NCBI GenBank assembly: GCA_963709185.1 | Contig: CAVPVQ010000006.1 | Coordinates: forward strand, 279,998-343,997 | Reading direction: 5' to 3' | Source of the DNA: Roseiarcus sp963709185 | Lineage (GTDB): Bacteria > Pseudomonadota > Alphaproteobacteria > Rhizobiales > Beijerinckiaceae | DNA length: 64,000 nucleotides | In this document: positions 1 to 8,395 of the stretch, one piece after another | Numbering within the stretch: position 1 is the stretch's first letter | Layout of the letters: every line of letters begins with the position of its first letter | Made by a program: the position numbers and the translations under genes | The notes under the pieces: generated by a model | What the model was told of the DNA's origin: nothing | What the model saw: the letters and a program-made list of their open reading frames with translations, nothing else | Database searches by the model: none

Positions 1-318
1 GCGCGGCTGCGCGTCCTGCGGCCTCTCACCCTGATCAAGCTCGGCGGACCCGGCCTCGCACGCGTCGAAGCCACCGCCGAGGTGACCCATGGCGGACTGC
101 CATACGACGTCCCCCAAGCTTGGTCAGAGGCGTTGCGCGCTCATCCGGCGAATGTTGACGGCATTGCGTACTACGCTCGTCATGATGACGAACAGCTCTG
201 CTACGCGCTTTTCGATCATCCGCCCGAACCGGTTGAAGTGGCGGAGCGCGAAGCGGACCTTGACGTGGATTGGTTCTGGCGACTGGCCGAGCCGTACGGT
301 GTTGCCTTGGCGCCCTAG
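1..318 (+). CDS. RES domain protein, C-terminal part (5' end outside window)
   Basis: An open frame runs in from the left edge and ends at a TAG at 316-318, so only about the last 105 residues are present. The visible part resembles the C-terminal half of the RES domain: a T-H-G stretch, a region rich in A-W-S-x-A-L, then the D-G-I-x-Y-x-x-R-H segment and a hydrophobic C-A-L-F strand. RES proteins characterised as toxins degrade NAD+ and are normally encoded just after a Xre/MbcA-type antitoxin gene. That neighbour would lie upstream and cannot be seen. A GTG at 82 is internal to the domain and is not the start. Family assignment is fairly good; toxin function is inference. Confidence 0.65.
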   Translation, partial: ARLRVLRPLTLIKLGGPGLARVEATAEVTHGGLPYDVPQAWSEALRAHPANVDGIAYYARHDDEQLCYALFDHPPEPVEVAEREADLDVDWFWRLAEPYGVALAP

Positions 319-406
319 AAAGTCGGCCAGGTGAGATCGCCTGCGGCCCCGGTCAATCAGCAGCGGTCCCTTGTCGTCTCCCGCCCGACCCTCTAGGTTC
401 CCCGCC

Positions 407-1720
407 ATGATCCCGGACCTCGCCACCCGCGTCTACGACCACGCCTTCCGCATCGACCCGATCGTGCGCACGCTGCTCGACACGGATTTCTATAAGCTGT
501 TGATGCTGCAAATGATCTGGAAGATGCATGGCCAGCGCAAGGTGACCTTCGAGCTGATCAACCGGGCCCCCGCCGTGCGGCTCGCCGAGATCGTCGACGA
601 GCGCGAATTGACCGACCAGCTCGATCACGCGCGCTCGCTGCGCCTCGCCAAGAACGAATTGATCTGGCTGGCCGGCAACACCTTTTACGGCGCCACGCAG
701 ATTTTCGAACCCGCGTTCATGGAATGGCTGGTCAATTTCCGCCTGCCCGAATATGAGCTGGTGCGCCGCGACGGTCAGTACGAGCTGCGCTTCGAGGGCC
801 CGTGGACGCAGACCACGATGTGGGAAATCCCGGCGCTCGCCATTATCAACGAGTTGCGCGCGCGCGCCGCGATGCGTTTCATGAGCCGGTTCGACCTCGA
901 CGTTCTTTACGCCCGCGCCAAGGCCAAGCTGTGGCTCAAAGTGGAGCGGCTGCGCGTTCTGGCGCGCGAGGGTCCGCTGCGCATCTCGGATTTCGGCACT
1001 CGCCGCCGGCATAGCTTCCTGTGGCAACGATGGTGCGTCGAGGCGATGCAGGAGGGGCTCGGCGAAAGCTTCGTGGGCACGTCCAACATCAAACACGCGA
1101 TGGACACCGGCCTGGAGGCCATCGGCACCAACGCGCATGAATTGCCGATGGTCTACGCGGCGGTGGCGGACAGCGATGAGGCGCTGCGCGACGCCCCCTA
1201 TGACGTGTTGCGCGACTGGGCCAAAATGTACGACGGCAATCTGCTTGTCGTGCTGCCCGATTGTTTCGGCACGACCGCCTTTCTCGAGCAGGCGCCCGAC
1301 TGGGTCGCCGACTGGAAGGGCGCGCGTCCCGATTCGAAGCCCCCGGTCGCCGGCGCCATGGAGTTGATCGCCTGGTGGCGGTCGCGCGGGCGCGACCCTC
1401 GCGACAAGCTCATGGTGCTGTCGGACGGGATGGACATCGATTCGATCGAGGAGGCGGCGCGCGGCCTGCGCGGCCTCGTCAACCTGTCGATCGGCTGGGG
1501 CACCAACCTGACCAATGATTTCATCGGTTGCGCCCCGGCCGGCGTCGATGGCGACCTGCGGTCGATCTCGATCGTCTGCAAGGTCGCCGAGGCCGACGGG
1601 CGGCCGGCGGTCAAGCTGTCCGACAATCCCAACAAGATGCTCGGGCCGCCCGATGAGATCGAGCGCTATCGCCGCGTTTTCGGCTCGGCGGGCATGGCGG
1701 CGATGCCGGTGCTGGTGTGA
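407..1720 (+). CDS. pncB: nicotinate phosphoribosyltransferase
   Basis: The 437-residue product matches bacterial NAPRTase, which makes nicotinate mononucleotide from nicotinate, PRPP and ATP in the NAD salvage pathway. Recognisable family segments are the N-terminal T-D-F-Y-K-L-L-M-L-Q motif, the G-T-S-N-I-K-H-A stretch followed by G-T-N-A-H-E-L-P (containing the histidine that is phosphorylated in characterised enzymes), the L-S-D-G-M-D-I motif and the G-W-G-T-N-L-T-N-D phosphate-binding segment. The ATG at 407 is chosen over an in-frame ATG at 371 because the family homology begins close to it. If the upstream RES protein is an NAD+-consuming toxin, a salvage enzyme beside it is notable, but the link may be chance. 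Confidence 0.95.
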   Translation: MIPDLATRVYDHAFRIDPIVRTLLDTDFYKLLMLQMIWKMHGQRKVTFELINRAPAVRLAEIVDERELTDQLDHARSLRLAKNELIWLAGNTFYGATQIFEPAFMEWLVNFRLPEYELVRRDGQYELRFEGPWTQTTMWEIPALAIINELRARAAMRFMSRFDLDVLYARAKAKLWLKVERLRVLAREGPLRISDFGTRRRHSFLWQRWCVEAMQEGLGESFVGTSNIKHAMDTGLEAIGTNAHELPMVYAAVADSDEALRDAPYDVLRDWAKMYDGNLLVVLPDCFGTTAFLEQAPDWVADWKGARPDSKPPVAGAMELIAWWRSRGRDPRDKLMVLSDGMDIDSIEEAARGLRGLVNLSIGWGTNLTNDFIGCAPAGVDGDLRSISIVCKVAEADGRPAVKLSDNPNKMLGPPDEIERYRRVFGSAGMAAMPVLV

Positions 1721-1787
1721 AACCCGCGTCGACTCGCGCCATCGTCGGGAAGCATGCCGGGATTTGACTTCGTCAGGGGGTGTCGCC

Positions 1788-3225
1788 GTGTCGCAAATCG
1801 CGTTTCCAACGCCCGAGCCCGGCATCCTGGCGCGGCGAGACTCGATCCTCGCCGGGCTCGCTGCTCTGTTGCCGGCCGGGTCGCTGATCACCGAAGAGGA
1901 CGAGCGCCGGCCCTTCGAAACCGACGCGCTGACCGCCTACCGCCGTCTGCCGCTCGCCGTCGCGCTGCCGACCTCGACCGACGAAGTGGCGCGCGTCCTC
2001 AAATATTGCCGTGACGCCGGCGTCTATGTCGTGCCGCGCGGCGCCGGCACGTCGCTTTCCGGCGGCGCCATCCCGCAGGAAGATGCGATCGTCGTCGGCC
2101 TTTCAAAAATGAGCCGGATTCTGGAGGTCAACCTACCCGACCGCTACGCCCGCGTGCAGGCCGGCGTCACCAATCTGGCGATTTCCGAGGCGGTCGCTGC
2201 CGACGGGTTCTTTTACGCTCCCGACCCGTCCTCACAGCTCGCCTGCACCATCGGCGGCAACATCGGGATGAATTCGGGCGGCGCGCATTGCCTCAAGTAT
2301 GGCGTGACGACCAATAACATTCTGGGCGTCAAGCTCGTCACGCTCGACGGCGACATTATCGAACTCGGCGGCTCGCATCTCGACGCCGGCGGGCTCGATC
2401 TGCTTGGGCTGACGATCGGCTCCGAAGGGCAATTGGGCATCGTGACCGAGGCGACGGTCCGGCTGCTGCGCGCCGCCGAGGGCGCGCGCCCGGTGCTGTT
2501 CGGCTTCGACTCGGCCGATGCGGCGGGACAATGCGTCGCCGCGATCATCGGCGCCGGCGTGGTGCCGGTGGCGATGGAATATATGGACAAGCTGGCGATC
2601 GAGATTTGCGAAGGCTTCGCCCATGCCGGCTACCCCCTCGACGTCGAAGCGATGCTGATCATCGAGGTCGAAGGCTCCGAACCGGAAATGGAGGCGCAGC
2701 TGGGCAAGATCACCGCGATCGCCAGGACGCACGGCGTGAAGAGTCATCCGCGAATCGATGTCGGCGATGGAGAGCGCGCTGATCTGGAAGGGCCGCAAAT
2801 CGGCATTTGGCGCAACCGGCCGGATCGCCGACTATATCTGCATGGACGGCACGGTGCCGACCGGTCGATTGCCCGAAGCGTTGCGGCGCACGGGCGAAAT
2901 CGTCGCCTCCTACGGCCTGCGCGTCGCCAATGTGTTTCACGCCGGCGATGGCAACATGCATCCGCTGGTCCTCTACAACGTCAATGACGAGGCCGAACAG
3001 GCCAAGGCCGAGGCGGCGGGCGCCGAATTGCTCAAACTTTGCGTCGACCTCGGCGGTTGCCTCACCGGCGAGCACGGGGTGGGAATCGAAAAGCGCGACC
3101 TGATGACCCACCAATTCAGCCGCCAGGACCTTGCGCAGCAAATGCGCGTGCGGGCGGTTTTCGACCCCGACTGGCGGCTCAATCCGGCAAAGGTCTTTCC
3201 CCTGGCGGGAAGAGTTTCGGAATGA
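1788..3225 (+). CDS. glcD: glycolate oxidase FAD subunit GlcD, split by one extra base
   Basis: GlcD is the FAD-binding catalytic subunit of the membrane-associated glycolate oxidase, which converts glycolate to glyoxylate. Translation starts at GTG 1788, with an AGGGGG ribosome-binding site seven bases upstream. The N-terminal frame carries the FAD_binding_4 signature P-R-G-A-G-T-S-L-S-G-G. The C-terminal half (F-H-A-G-D-G-N-M-H-P-L and G-E-H-G-V-G-I-E-K-R) lies in the next frame. Dropping one base near 2745 joins the halves as V-K-S-I-R-E-S followed by A-M-E-S-A-L-I-W-K-G-R-K, which fits the family. The corrected length is about 478 residues, normal for GlcD. The stop overlaps the glcE start by four bases, and the rest of the operon is intact. 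Confidence 0.9.
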
Positions 3226-4418
3226 CGCAAGACGTGGCGCGGAAGCTGACGCCAGCCTCCGAGGTGGAGGCCGCTGAGCTCGTGTCGGAAGCGCGCGCCA
3301 AGGGCGACAAGCTCGACATCGCCGGCGGCGGCACACGCGCCGGGCTCGGCCGCCCCGCCGCGGCGAACGTCAAGCTCGCCACCGCGCAGATGTCAGGAAT
3401 CGTGTTCTATGAGCCTGCCGAAATGGTGGTCTGCGCGCAAGCCGGCATGGCGGTCGAGGCGGTCGAGGCGGTGATCGGGCAACGCGGGCAAATGTTGCCG
3501 TTCGAACCGATGGATCACCGCGACCTCTATGGAACCTCGGGCGAGCCGACGATCGGCGGACTGGTCGCGGGCAACATTTCCGGTCCTCGCCGCATCAGCG
3601 CCGGCGCGGCGCGCGATGCGCTGATCGGGCTGCGGCTCGTCAACGGCCGCGGCGAGATCGTCGCCTGCGGCGGCCGGGTGATGAAGAACGTCACGGGACT
3701 CGATCTGGTCAAGCTGAACTGTGGCGCGCACGGAACCCTCGGACTGGTGACGCAGGCGACGTTCAAACTGCTGCCGAAGCCCGAATGCGAAGCGAGCATC
3801 GTCATTCGGCGCCTCGACGACCGCCGCGCCATCGAAGCCCTGTCCGCGGCGCTCGGCTCGCCCTTCGGCGTCAGCGGCGCGGCGCATATTTCGGCTGGCA
3901 TGGGGCGCGAGTTTCCGCGCACCCTGGTGCGCGTCGAAGGCTTTCGCAACTCCGTCGACTACCGCGTCGCGGCGCTGCTCGGCCTGCTGGCGCCGTTTGG
4001 CGCGAAACACGCCCTCGAGGGCGACGTATCGCAACGCCTGTGGCGCGCCATCCGCGACGCGACGTTCATCGCCAGCCCGAGCGAACATGCGATCTGGCGG
4101 ATCAGCCTCGCGCCGTCGAGGGCCGCCGATTTCGTCGAGCGGGTCGGCGCGCGCGCCCATGCGCATTTCTACGACTGGGGCGGCGGTCTCGTCTGGCTGA
4201 GCGCCGAAGCCTCGGCGGATACGGCCGCCGTGATCCGCAAGGCGCTGGCGTCGTTCGGCGGGCACGCCACGCTGGTTCGCGCGCCGGACTCGCTGCGCGC
4301 CAGCATCGATGTGTTCGAGCCGCTTTCCGCGCCGCTGATGCGGATCACCAGGGGCGTCAAGCAGAGCTTCGATCCGGACGGCGTCATCAATCCGGGGCGC
4401 ATGTACGCGGGGGTGTGA
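3222..4418 (+). CDS. glcE: glycolate oxidase FAD-binding subunit GlcE
   Basis: The 398-residue product is GlcE, the second FAD-binding subunit of glycolate oxidase. It has a GlcD-like FAD_binding_4 fold: an A-G-G-G-T-R-A-G-L-G turn near the N terminus and the G-G-L-V-A-G-N-I-S-G-P-R-R segment, followed by G-G-R-V-M-K-N-V-T-G-L-D-L-V-K, which is highly typical of GlcE. The C-terminal F-D-P-D-G-V-I-N-P-G-R-M-Y motif is also conserved. Its ATG overlaps the glcD stop (ATGA), and only a few bases separate it from glcF, so the three subunits should be co-translated. Confidence 0.95.
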   Translation: MTQDVARKLTPASEVEAAELVSEARAKGDKLDIAGGGTRAGLGRPAAANVKLATAQMSGIVFYEPAEMVVCAQAGMAVEAVEAVIGQRGQMLPFEPMDHRDLYGTSGEPTIGGLVAGNISGPRRISAGAARDALIGLRLVNGRGEIVACGGRVMKNVTGLDLVKLNCGAHGTLGLVTQATFKLLPKPECEASIVIRRLDDRRAIEALSAALGSPFGVSGAAHISAGMGREFPRTLVRVEGFRNSVDYRVAALLGLLAPFGAKHALEGDVSQRLWRAIRDATFIASPSEHAIWRISLAPSRAADFVERVGARAHAHFYDWGGGLVWLSAEASADTAAVIRKALASFGGHATLVRAPDSLRASIDVFEPLSAPLMRITRGVKQSFDPDGVINPGRMYAGV

Positions 4419-4424
4419 GACGCG

Positions 4425-5744
4425 ATGCAGACCAACTTCTCGTCCGCCCTGCTCGCCGACCCGCATATGCGGGCGTCGGAAAAAATCCTGCGCTCCTGCG
4501 TTCACTGCGGTTTCTGCACGGCGACCTGCCCGACCTATCTGTTGCTCGGCGACGAACTCGACAGCCCGCGCGGGCGCATCTACCTGATCAAGGACATGCT
4601 CGAGAACGACCGCCCGGCCACGGCGGAGGTCGTCAAACATATCGACCGTTGTCTTTCATGCCTGTCCTGCATGACGACATGCCCGTCGGGCGTCCACTAC
4701 ATGCATCTGGTCGATCACGCACGCGCTTACATCGAGGCGAGTTACAAGCGCCCGCTCGTCGACCGCGCGCTACGCGCCGTCCTCGCGCGGGTCCTCCCGT
4801 CGCGCAGTCTGTTTCGCGCGGCGCTGGTGCTTGCGCGGCTCGGCCGTCCTCTGGCGCCGCTGGTGGCGCGCGTTCCGCGGCTCGGCGCGCGACTCGTCGC
4901 CATGCTCGCGCTCGCCCCGGCGCGCCTGCCTCCACGCGTCGCGACCGCGGGGCCCGGCGTTTTCGCCGCCGCGGCGAGCGACGCCCGCCGCCGCGTCGCG
5001 CTGCTGACCGGCTGCGCGCAGGCCGTGCTGGCGCCGCGGATCAACGCCGCGACGATCCGGCTGCTCAACCGCGCCGGCGTCGACGTGGTGCTTGCCGAAG
5101 GCGAGGGCTGTTGCGGTTCGCTGGTCCATCACATGGGGCTGGAGGATCGCGCGCTCGGCCAGGCGCGCGTCAACATCGACGCCTGGATGCGCGAAATCGA
5201 CAACGGCGGCCTCGAGGCGATCCTCGTCACGGCGTCCGGCTGCGGCACGACGATCAAGGACTATGGCTTCATGTTCCGTGGCGACCCGCTCTATGCGGAA
5301 AAAGCGGCGCGCGTGTCGGCGCTCGCCAAAGACATCACGGAATATCTCAACGGTCTCGATCTGCCCTTCACCAATCCGAACAAGCTGGTCGTCGCCTACC
5401 ATTCGGCCTGTTCGATGCAGCATGGCCAGAAGATCACAGTGGAGCCCAAGGCCCTGCTGAGGCGCGCCGGCTATGTCGTGCGCGACGTGCCCGAAGGCCA
5501 TATTTGCTGCGGGTCGGCGGGCACATACAATATCCTGCAGCCGGAGATCGCCGGACAATTGCGGAGCCGCAAGGTCGCCAATATCGAACGGCTGAAGCCG
5601 GACGTCATCGCCGCCGGCAATATCGGCTGCATCACGCAAATCGCCGGGGGAACGTCGATTCCGATCATTCACACCGCTGAGCTTCTCGACTGGGCCTGCG
5701 GCGGGCCCTTCCCGCAAGGAGCGCCGGAGGCCAAGCGCGCATGA
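4425..5744 (+). CDS. glcF: glycolate oxidase iron-sulfur subunit GlcF
   Basis: The 439-residue product is GlcF, the Fe-S subunit that passes electrons from GlcDE to the respiratory chain. Two 4Fe-4S ferredoxin motifs lie near the N terminus: C-V-H-C-G-F-C-x3-C-P, and C-L-S-C-L-S-C-x3-C-P about 55 residues later. Two C-terminal CCG domains follow, with E-G-C-C-G-S and G-H-I-C-C-G-S-A-G-T-Y. The S-P-R-G-R-I-Y motif is typical of GlcF. The stop overlaps the start of the DUF2461 gene by four bases, so that gene is probably transcribed with the operon. There is no glcG or glcC regulator next to the operon. Confidence 0.95.
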   Translation: MQTNFSSALLADPHMRASEKILRSCVHCGFCTATCPTYLLLGDELDSPRGRIYLIKDMLENDRPATAEVVKHIDRCLSCLSCMTTCPSGVHYMHLVDHARAYIEASYKRPLVDRALRAVLARVLPSRSLFRAALVLARLGRPLAPLVARVPRLGARLVAMLALAPARLPPRVATAGPGVFAAAASDARRRVALLTGCAQAVLAPRINAATIRLLNRAGVDVVLAEGEGCCGSLVHHMGLEDRALGQARVNIDAWMREIDNGGLEAILVTASGCGTTIKDYGFMFRGDPLYAEKAARVSALAKDITEYLNGLDLPFTNPNKLVVAYHSACSMQHGQKITVEPKALLRRAGYVVRDVPEGHICCGSAGTYNILQPEIAGQLRSRKVANIERLKPDVIAAGNIGCITQIAGGTSIPIIHTAELLDWACGGPFPQGAPEAKRA

Positions 5745-6422
5745 GCTTCCAGGGATTCGGGCCGGACGCCCTGCCGTTCTTCAAGGCGCTCGCCTTCCAT
5801 CAAACCCGCGAATGGTTCGAGGAGAACCGTGCAACCTACGAAGCGCAAATCAAGGCGCCGTTCGGCGATCTCGTCGAGGACCTTGCCTCGGCCTTCGCCA
5901 AATCCGGCATTCCGCTGAGGGGCGACCGCAAGGCTTCGCTGTTCCGACTCAACCGCGACATCCGCTTTTCCAAGGACAAGAGCCCTTACAAGACGCATGC
6001 CGGAGCCGTCCTGACGCGCGGCGGCGCCAAGGATGACGCGGGACTTTCTGTACATTCATGTCGCGCCCGACGAATGTTTCGCCGCCGCCGGCTTCTATCA
6101 TCCCGAACCCGACCAGCTCTCTGCGATGCGCCGCGCCATCGTGCGGGCGCCCAAAGCCTATGACAAGATAGTCAAAACGTTGGACAAGGCGCAGGTCAGG
6201 CTCCGCGAGCAAGAGAGCCTCAAGCGCCTGCCGCGCGGTTTCGAGACGGTCGCCGAGCCGGCGAGCGCCGCCGCGGTGATGCGCAAGTCGCATGTCGGGG
6301 CCAGGCCGATCGACCCGGCGCGGCTCGCCTCGCCCGCTCTCGTCGACGATCTCCTCGCCTTCGCGCGGCAGGCGCTCCCGTTGCTGGAATGGGGCTGGGC
6401 GGCGATCGCCGACAAGCGATGA
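5741..6422 (+). CDS. DUF2461 family protein, split by one extra T
   Basis: This encodes a DUF2461 (TIGR02453-like) protein of about 226 residues, of unknown biochemical function. The N-terminal frame shows the family pattern F-F-K-A-L-A-F-H-Q-T-R-E-W-F-E-E-N-R, and then R-L-N-R-D-I-R-F-S-K-D-K-S-P-Y-K-T-H. The C-terminal half (G-F-Y-H-P-E-P-D-Q-L, and P-R-G-F at mid-length) continues in the next frame. Removing one T from the TTT at 6045-6047 restores G-L-L-Y-I-H-V-A-P. The ATG overlaps the glcF stop. An extra base in a homopolymer points to a sequencing or assembly error, though a real mutation cannot be excluded. Confidence 0.85.
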
Positions 6423-6472
6423 CGGCTACGCGTTCGGCGGCGTCCGATCTCGGAGGCGCAGACGCCGACATT

Positions 6473-6835
6473 CTATTTTCCGCTCTTGATTTTCCGCCAC
6501 GCTCTTTCGCTGATGCGGAACTGCAGACTGCCGGCGCGTCCCGTCTCTTCGTCGACCACGACCCACGAGGCAATCTTGCCGCTGGAATACGCCGCGTCCA
6601 GAATCTGCGCCTCGGTCATCAGACAAGCGCCCATGAGCTCTGCGACGCCTCGCGCGCCGTTGCCCCGCCCTCCCCGCGTTTCCGCATTGCGCCGCACGGT
6701 CTCCAGATGCCTCTCCAACCTGACGCGTCGGGATCGCTTCGACCAGAAATAGAGCGACCCCGCGCCGATCAGGAAGACGCAGATCACGACTTGCGCGATG
6801 TCGGATGCGGCGGACAGATACCAGCGCCAGTCCAT
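6473..6835 (-). CDS. hypothetical single-pass membrane protein
   Basis: This is a 120-residue protein I do not recognise. The N terminus (M-D-W-R-W-Y-L-S) leads into one hydrophobic segment at about residues 12-30. A basic stretch follows (S-K-R-S-R-R-V-R-L-E-R-H), which predicts a cytoplasmic C terminus. The soluble part is charged and ends in R-A-W-R-K-I-K-S-G-K. The start at 6835 is chosen because the frame upstream is arginine/alanine-rich and looks non-coding. It is convergent with the DUF2461 gene and lies downstream of the LysR gene on the same strand, with a gap of about 140 bases, so it may be transcribed alone. Confidence 0.6.
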   Translation of the reverse strand: MDWRWYLSAASDIAQVVICVFLIGAGSLYFWSKRSRRVRLERHLETVRRNAETRGGRGNGARGVAELMGACLMTEAQILDAAYSSGKIASWVVVDEETGRAGSLQFRISERAWRKIKSGK

Positions 6836-6978
6836 AGGCCCCCTCTCGATCGTTGCGTTGTTCAATTGTTTGCAGGGCGAACATAGCCGATTGCCGAGGC
6901 CGGCCGCCATGACCCGCGCGCTCGCGATGGCGAACCACGGCGCAGAGAACGCTGTTCCCCCGTTCGCCCGGTTCGCCG

Positions 6979-7839
6979 CTAGGCCGCCTGCTTCATCCTG
7001 CCGGCGGTCGCGCGGATCGCGTCGGCCAGCGCCGCGGCCTCGGCGGAAGGCTCGCCCGGCGCATGGATCAAGCCCATGCGTGAGCTGGCCAGCGGCGGCA
7101 AGCCCGCCTCCGCGCCGAGAATGCGCAAGTCGGCGGGCACCGCGTCGCGCGGCAGCACCGTCACCGCGAGACCGGCGCGCACGACCGGCCCGATCGCCGA
7201 AAAATTCTTGGAGACGAGGAGGCTGCGCGTCGCGCGATTGCTGGCGCCAAGCGCCTGCTCCGCGATACGGCGCCAGATGCAGGTCGGACTGCCCATCGCG
7301 AGCGAAAGCGGAAGCGCCGGATCGACCTGGTATCGCCGCGACGCCACCCACACCAATTGCTCCTCGCGAATGGGCTCGATGTTTTCGACGCCCTCGCCGT
7401 CGGTCACCACCGCAAGGTCGAGCGCGCCGGCGCGCAACTGAGCGGCGAGGCCGACCGAGTTCTCGCACACGACGGAAACCTCGACGCCCGGATGATGCTG
7501 ATAGAACAGGCTCAGAATGTCGGCGAGGAAGAATTCAGCGTAATCGTCCGGGATGCCAAGCCGAACCCGCCCGCTCAGGCCCTTGCGCGACAGCGCGGCG
7601 ACGGCGCCGGCCTCGATCTGCATGATGCGGCGCGCAAAATCGATCAGCTTTTCGCCCTCCTGCGACAGGCGCGCGCCGCGCCCCTGCTTCACAAACAGCG
7701 CACAGCCAAGCTGCTCTTCGAGCCGCCGGACATGCATCGAGACGGCCGACTGGGTCTTGTGCACGCGCTCGGCGGCGCGTGTGAAAGACCCGGCGTCGAC
7801 GATGGCGAGAAAGGAGCGCAACTGGTCGGTGTCGAGCAC
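6979..7839 (-). CDS. LysR family transcriptional regulator
   Basis: The 286-residue protein has an N-terminal LysR winged helix (L-R-S-F-L-A-I-V-D-A-G-S-F-T-R-A-A, with T-Q-S-A-V-S-M-H-V-R-R-L-E as recognition helix) and a C-terminal LysR substrate-binding domain starting with G-R-V-R-L-G-I-P-D-D-Y. It is divergent from the DUF1127 gene. This pairing is frequent in Hyphomicrobiales and suggests that the small protein belongs to its regulon. The effector is unknown. Glyoxylate-linked genes flank the pair on both sides, so a role in their control is possible but unproven. Confidence 0.93.
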   Translation of the reverse strand: MLDTDQLRSFLAIVDAGSFTRAAERVHKTQSAVSMHVRRLEEQLGCALFVKQGRGARLSQEGEKLIDFARRIMQIEAGAVAALSRKGLSGRVRLGIPDDYAEFFLADILSLFYQHHPGVEVSVVCENSVGLAAQLRAGALDLAVVTDGEGVENIEPIREEQLVWVASRRYQVDPALPLSLAMGSPTCIWRRIAEQALGASNRATRSLLVSKNFSAIGPVVRAGLAVTVLPRDAVPADLRILGAEAGLPPLASSRMGLIHAPGEPSAEAAALADAIRATAGRMKQAA

Positions 7840-7860
7840 GGCAATGATCCCGAAATGTGA

Positions 7861-7895
7861 TTGATTACTCTACAAACATTCGTTGGACCGATCAA
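7861..7895. promoter_or_regulatory. candidate LysR operator in the divergent intergenic region
   Basis: TTGAT at 7861-7865 and ATCAA at 7891-7895 form an inverted repeat in an AT-richer patch between the divergent LysR and DUF1127 genes. The arms are short and widely spaced, so this is only a candidate site. Confidence 0.3.
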
Positions 7896-7990
7896 TACAA
7901 ATCCTGCATTGTCTCGCCATCAACCCGACGAACCCGACTGACGCGCCCCCCGGAGCGCGAGCGGGGATGCTTTGCCCGAAGGAGGCTACG

Positions 7991-8266
7991 ATGACCGGTT
8001 TTGCCGCCTGCCCCAACGACCGTCACGACCAGGCTCGGCTGGCGCGCGCGCTCGGCGCCGCGATCATGCGCGCGGTGCTATGGCCGGCGCGTGTGGTGAC
8101 GGCGCGGCGCACGCTCGCCCAGCTTGCCGGACTTTCGGAATATGAGCTGCGCGACATCGGGCTTTCCCGGCAGGACCTCGTCGACTTCACCGCGCGCCCG
8201 CTCGACGAAGACCCGACGCCTCACCTGGCGCGTTCGCGCGCCACCAGGGCGAGAATGCGTCGATAA
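7991..8266 (+). CDS. DUF1127 domain small protein
   Basis: This 91-residue protein has the DUF1127 (YjiS-like) motif near the C terminus: R-R-T-L-A-Q-L-A-G-L-S-E-Y-E-L-R-D-I-G followed by L-S-R-Q-D. The ATG at 7991 is preceded by a strong GAAGGAGG site at 7978-7985, which decides the start over upstream in-frame codons. DUF1127 proteins are small arginine-rich alphaproteobacterial proteins; some bind RNA and affect phosphate or carbon metabolism. The exact role here is unknown. The gene is divergent from the LysR regulator. Confidence 0.85.
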   Translation: MTGFAACPNDRHDQARLARALGAAIMRAVLWPARVVTARRTLAQLAGLSEYELRDIGLSRQDLVDFTARPLDEDPTPHLARSRATRARMRR

Positions 8267-8395
8267 GGCGGATAGAGCCGGCCGAAGAATCGATGGCCGT
8301 ATCCGGATTTCGTGAAGCGGCCGGCTCTCCCAATCGCGGCAAAATGGTCTATACGACTGCCAGACCCTGCGTCCGCAGCAGTCAAGAGGGCCGCG

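Noticed and set aside
1..1720. RES protein plus pncB as a toxin/rescue pair
   Set aside because: The toxin identity is only partial and any antitoxin is outside the window; pncB is a widespread housekeeping gene.
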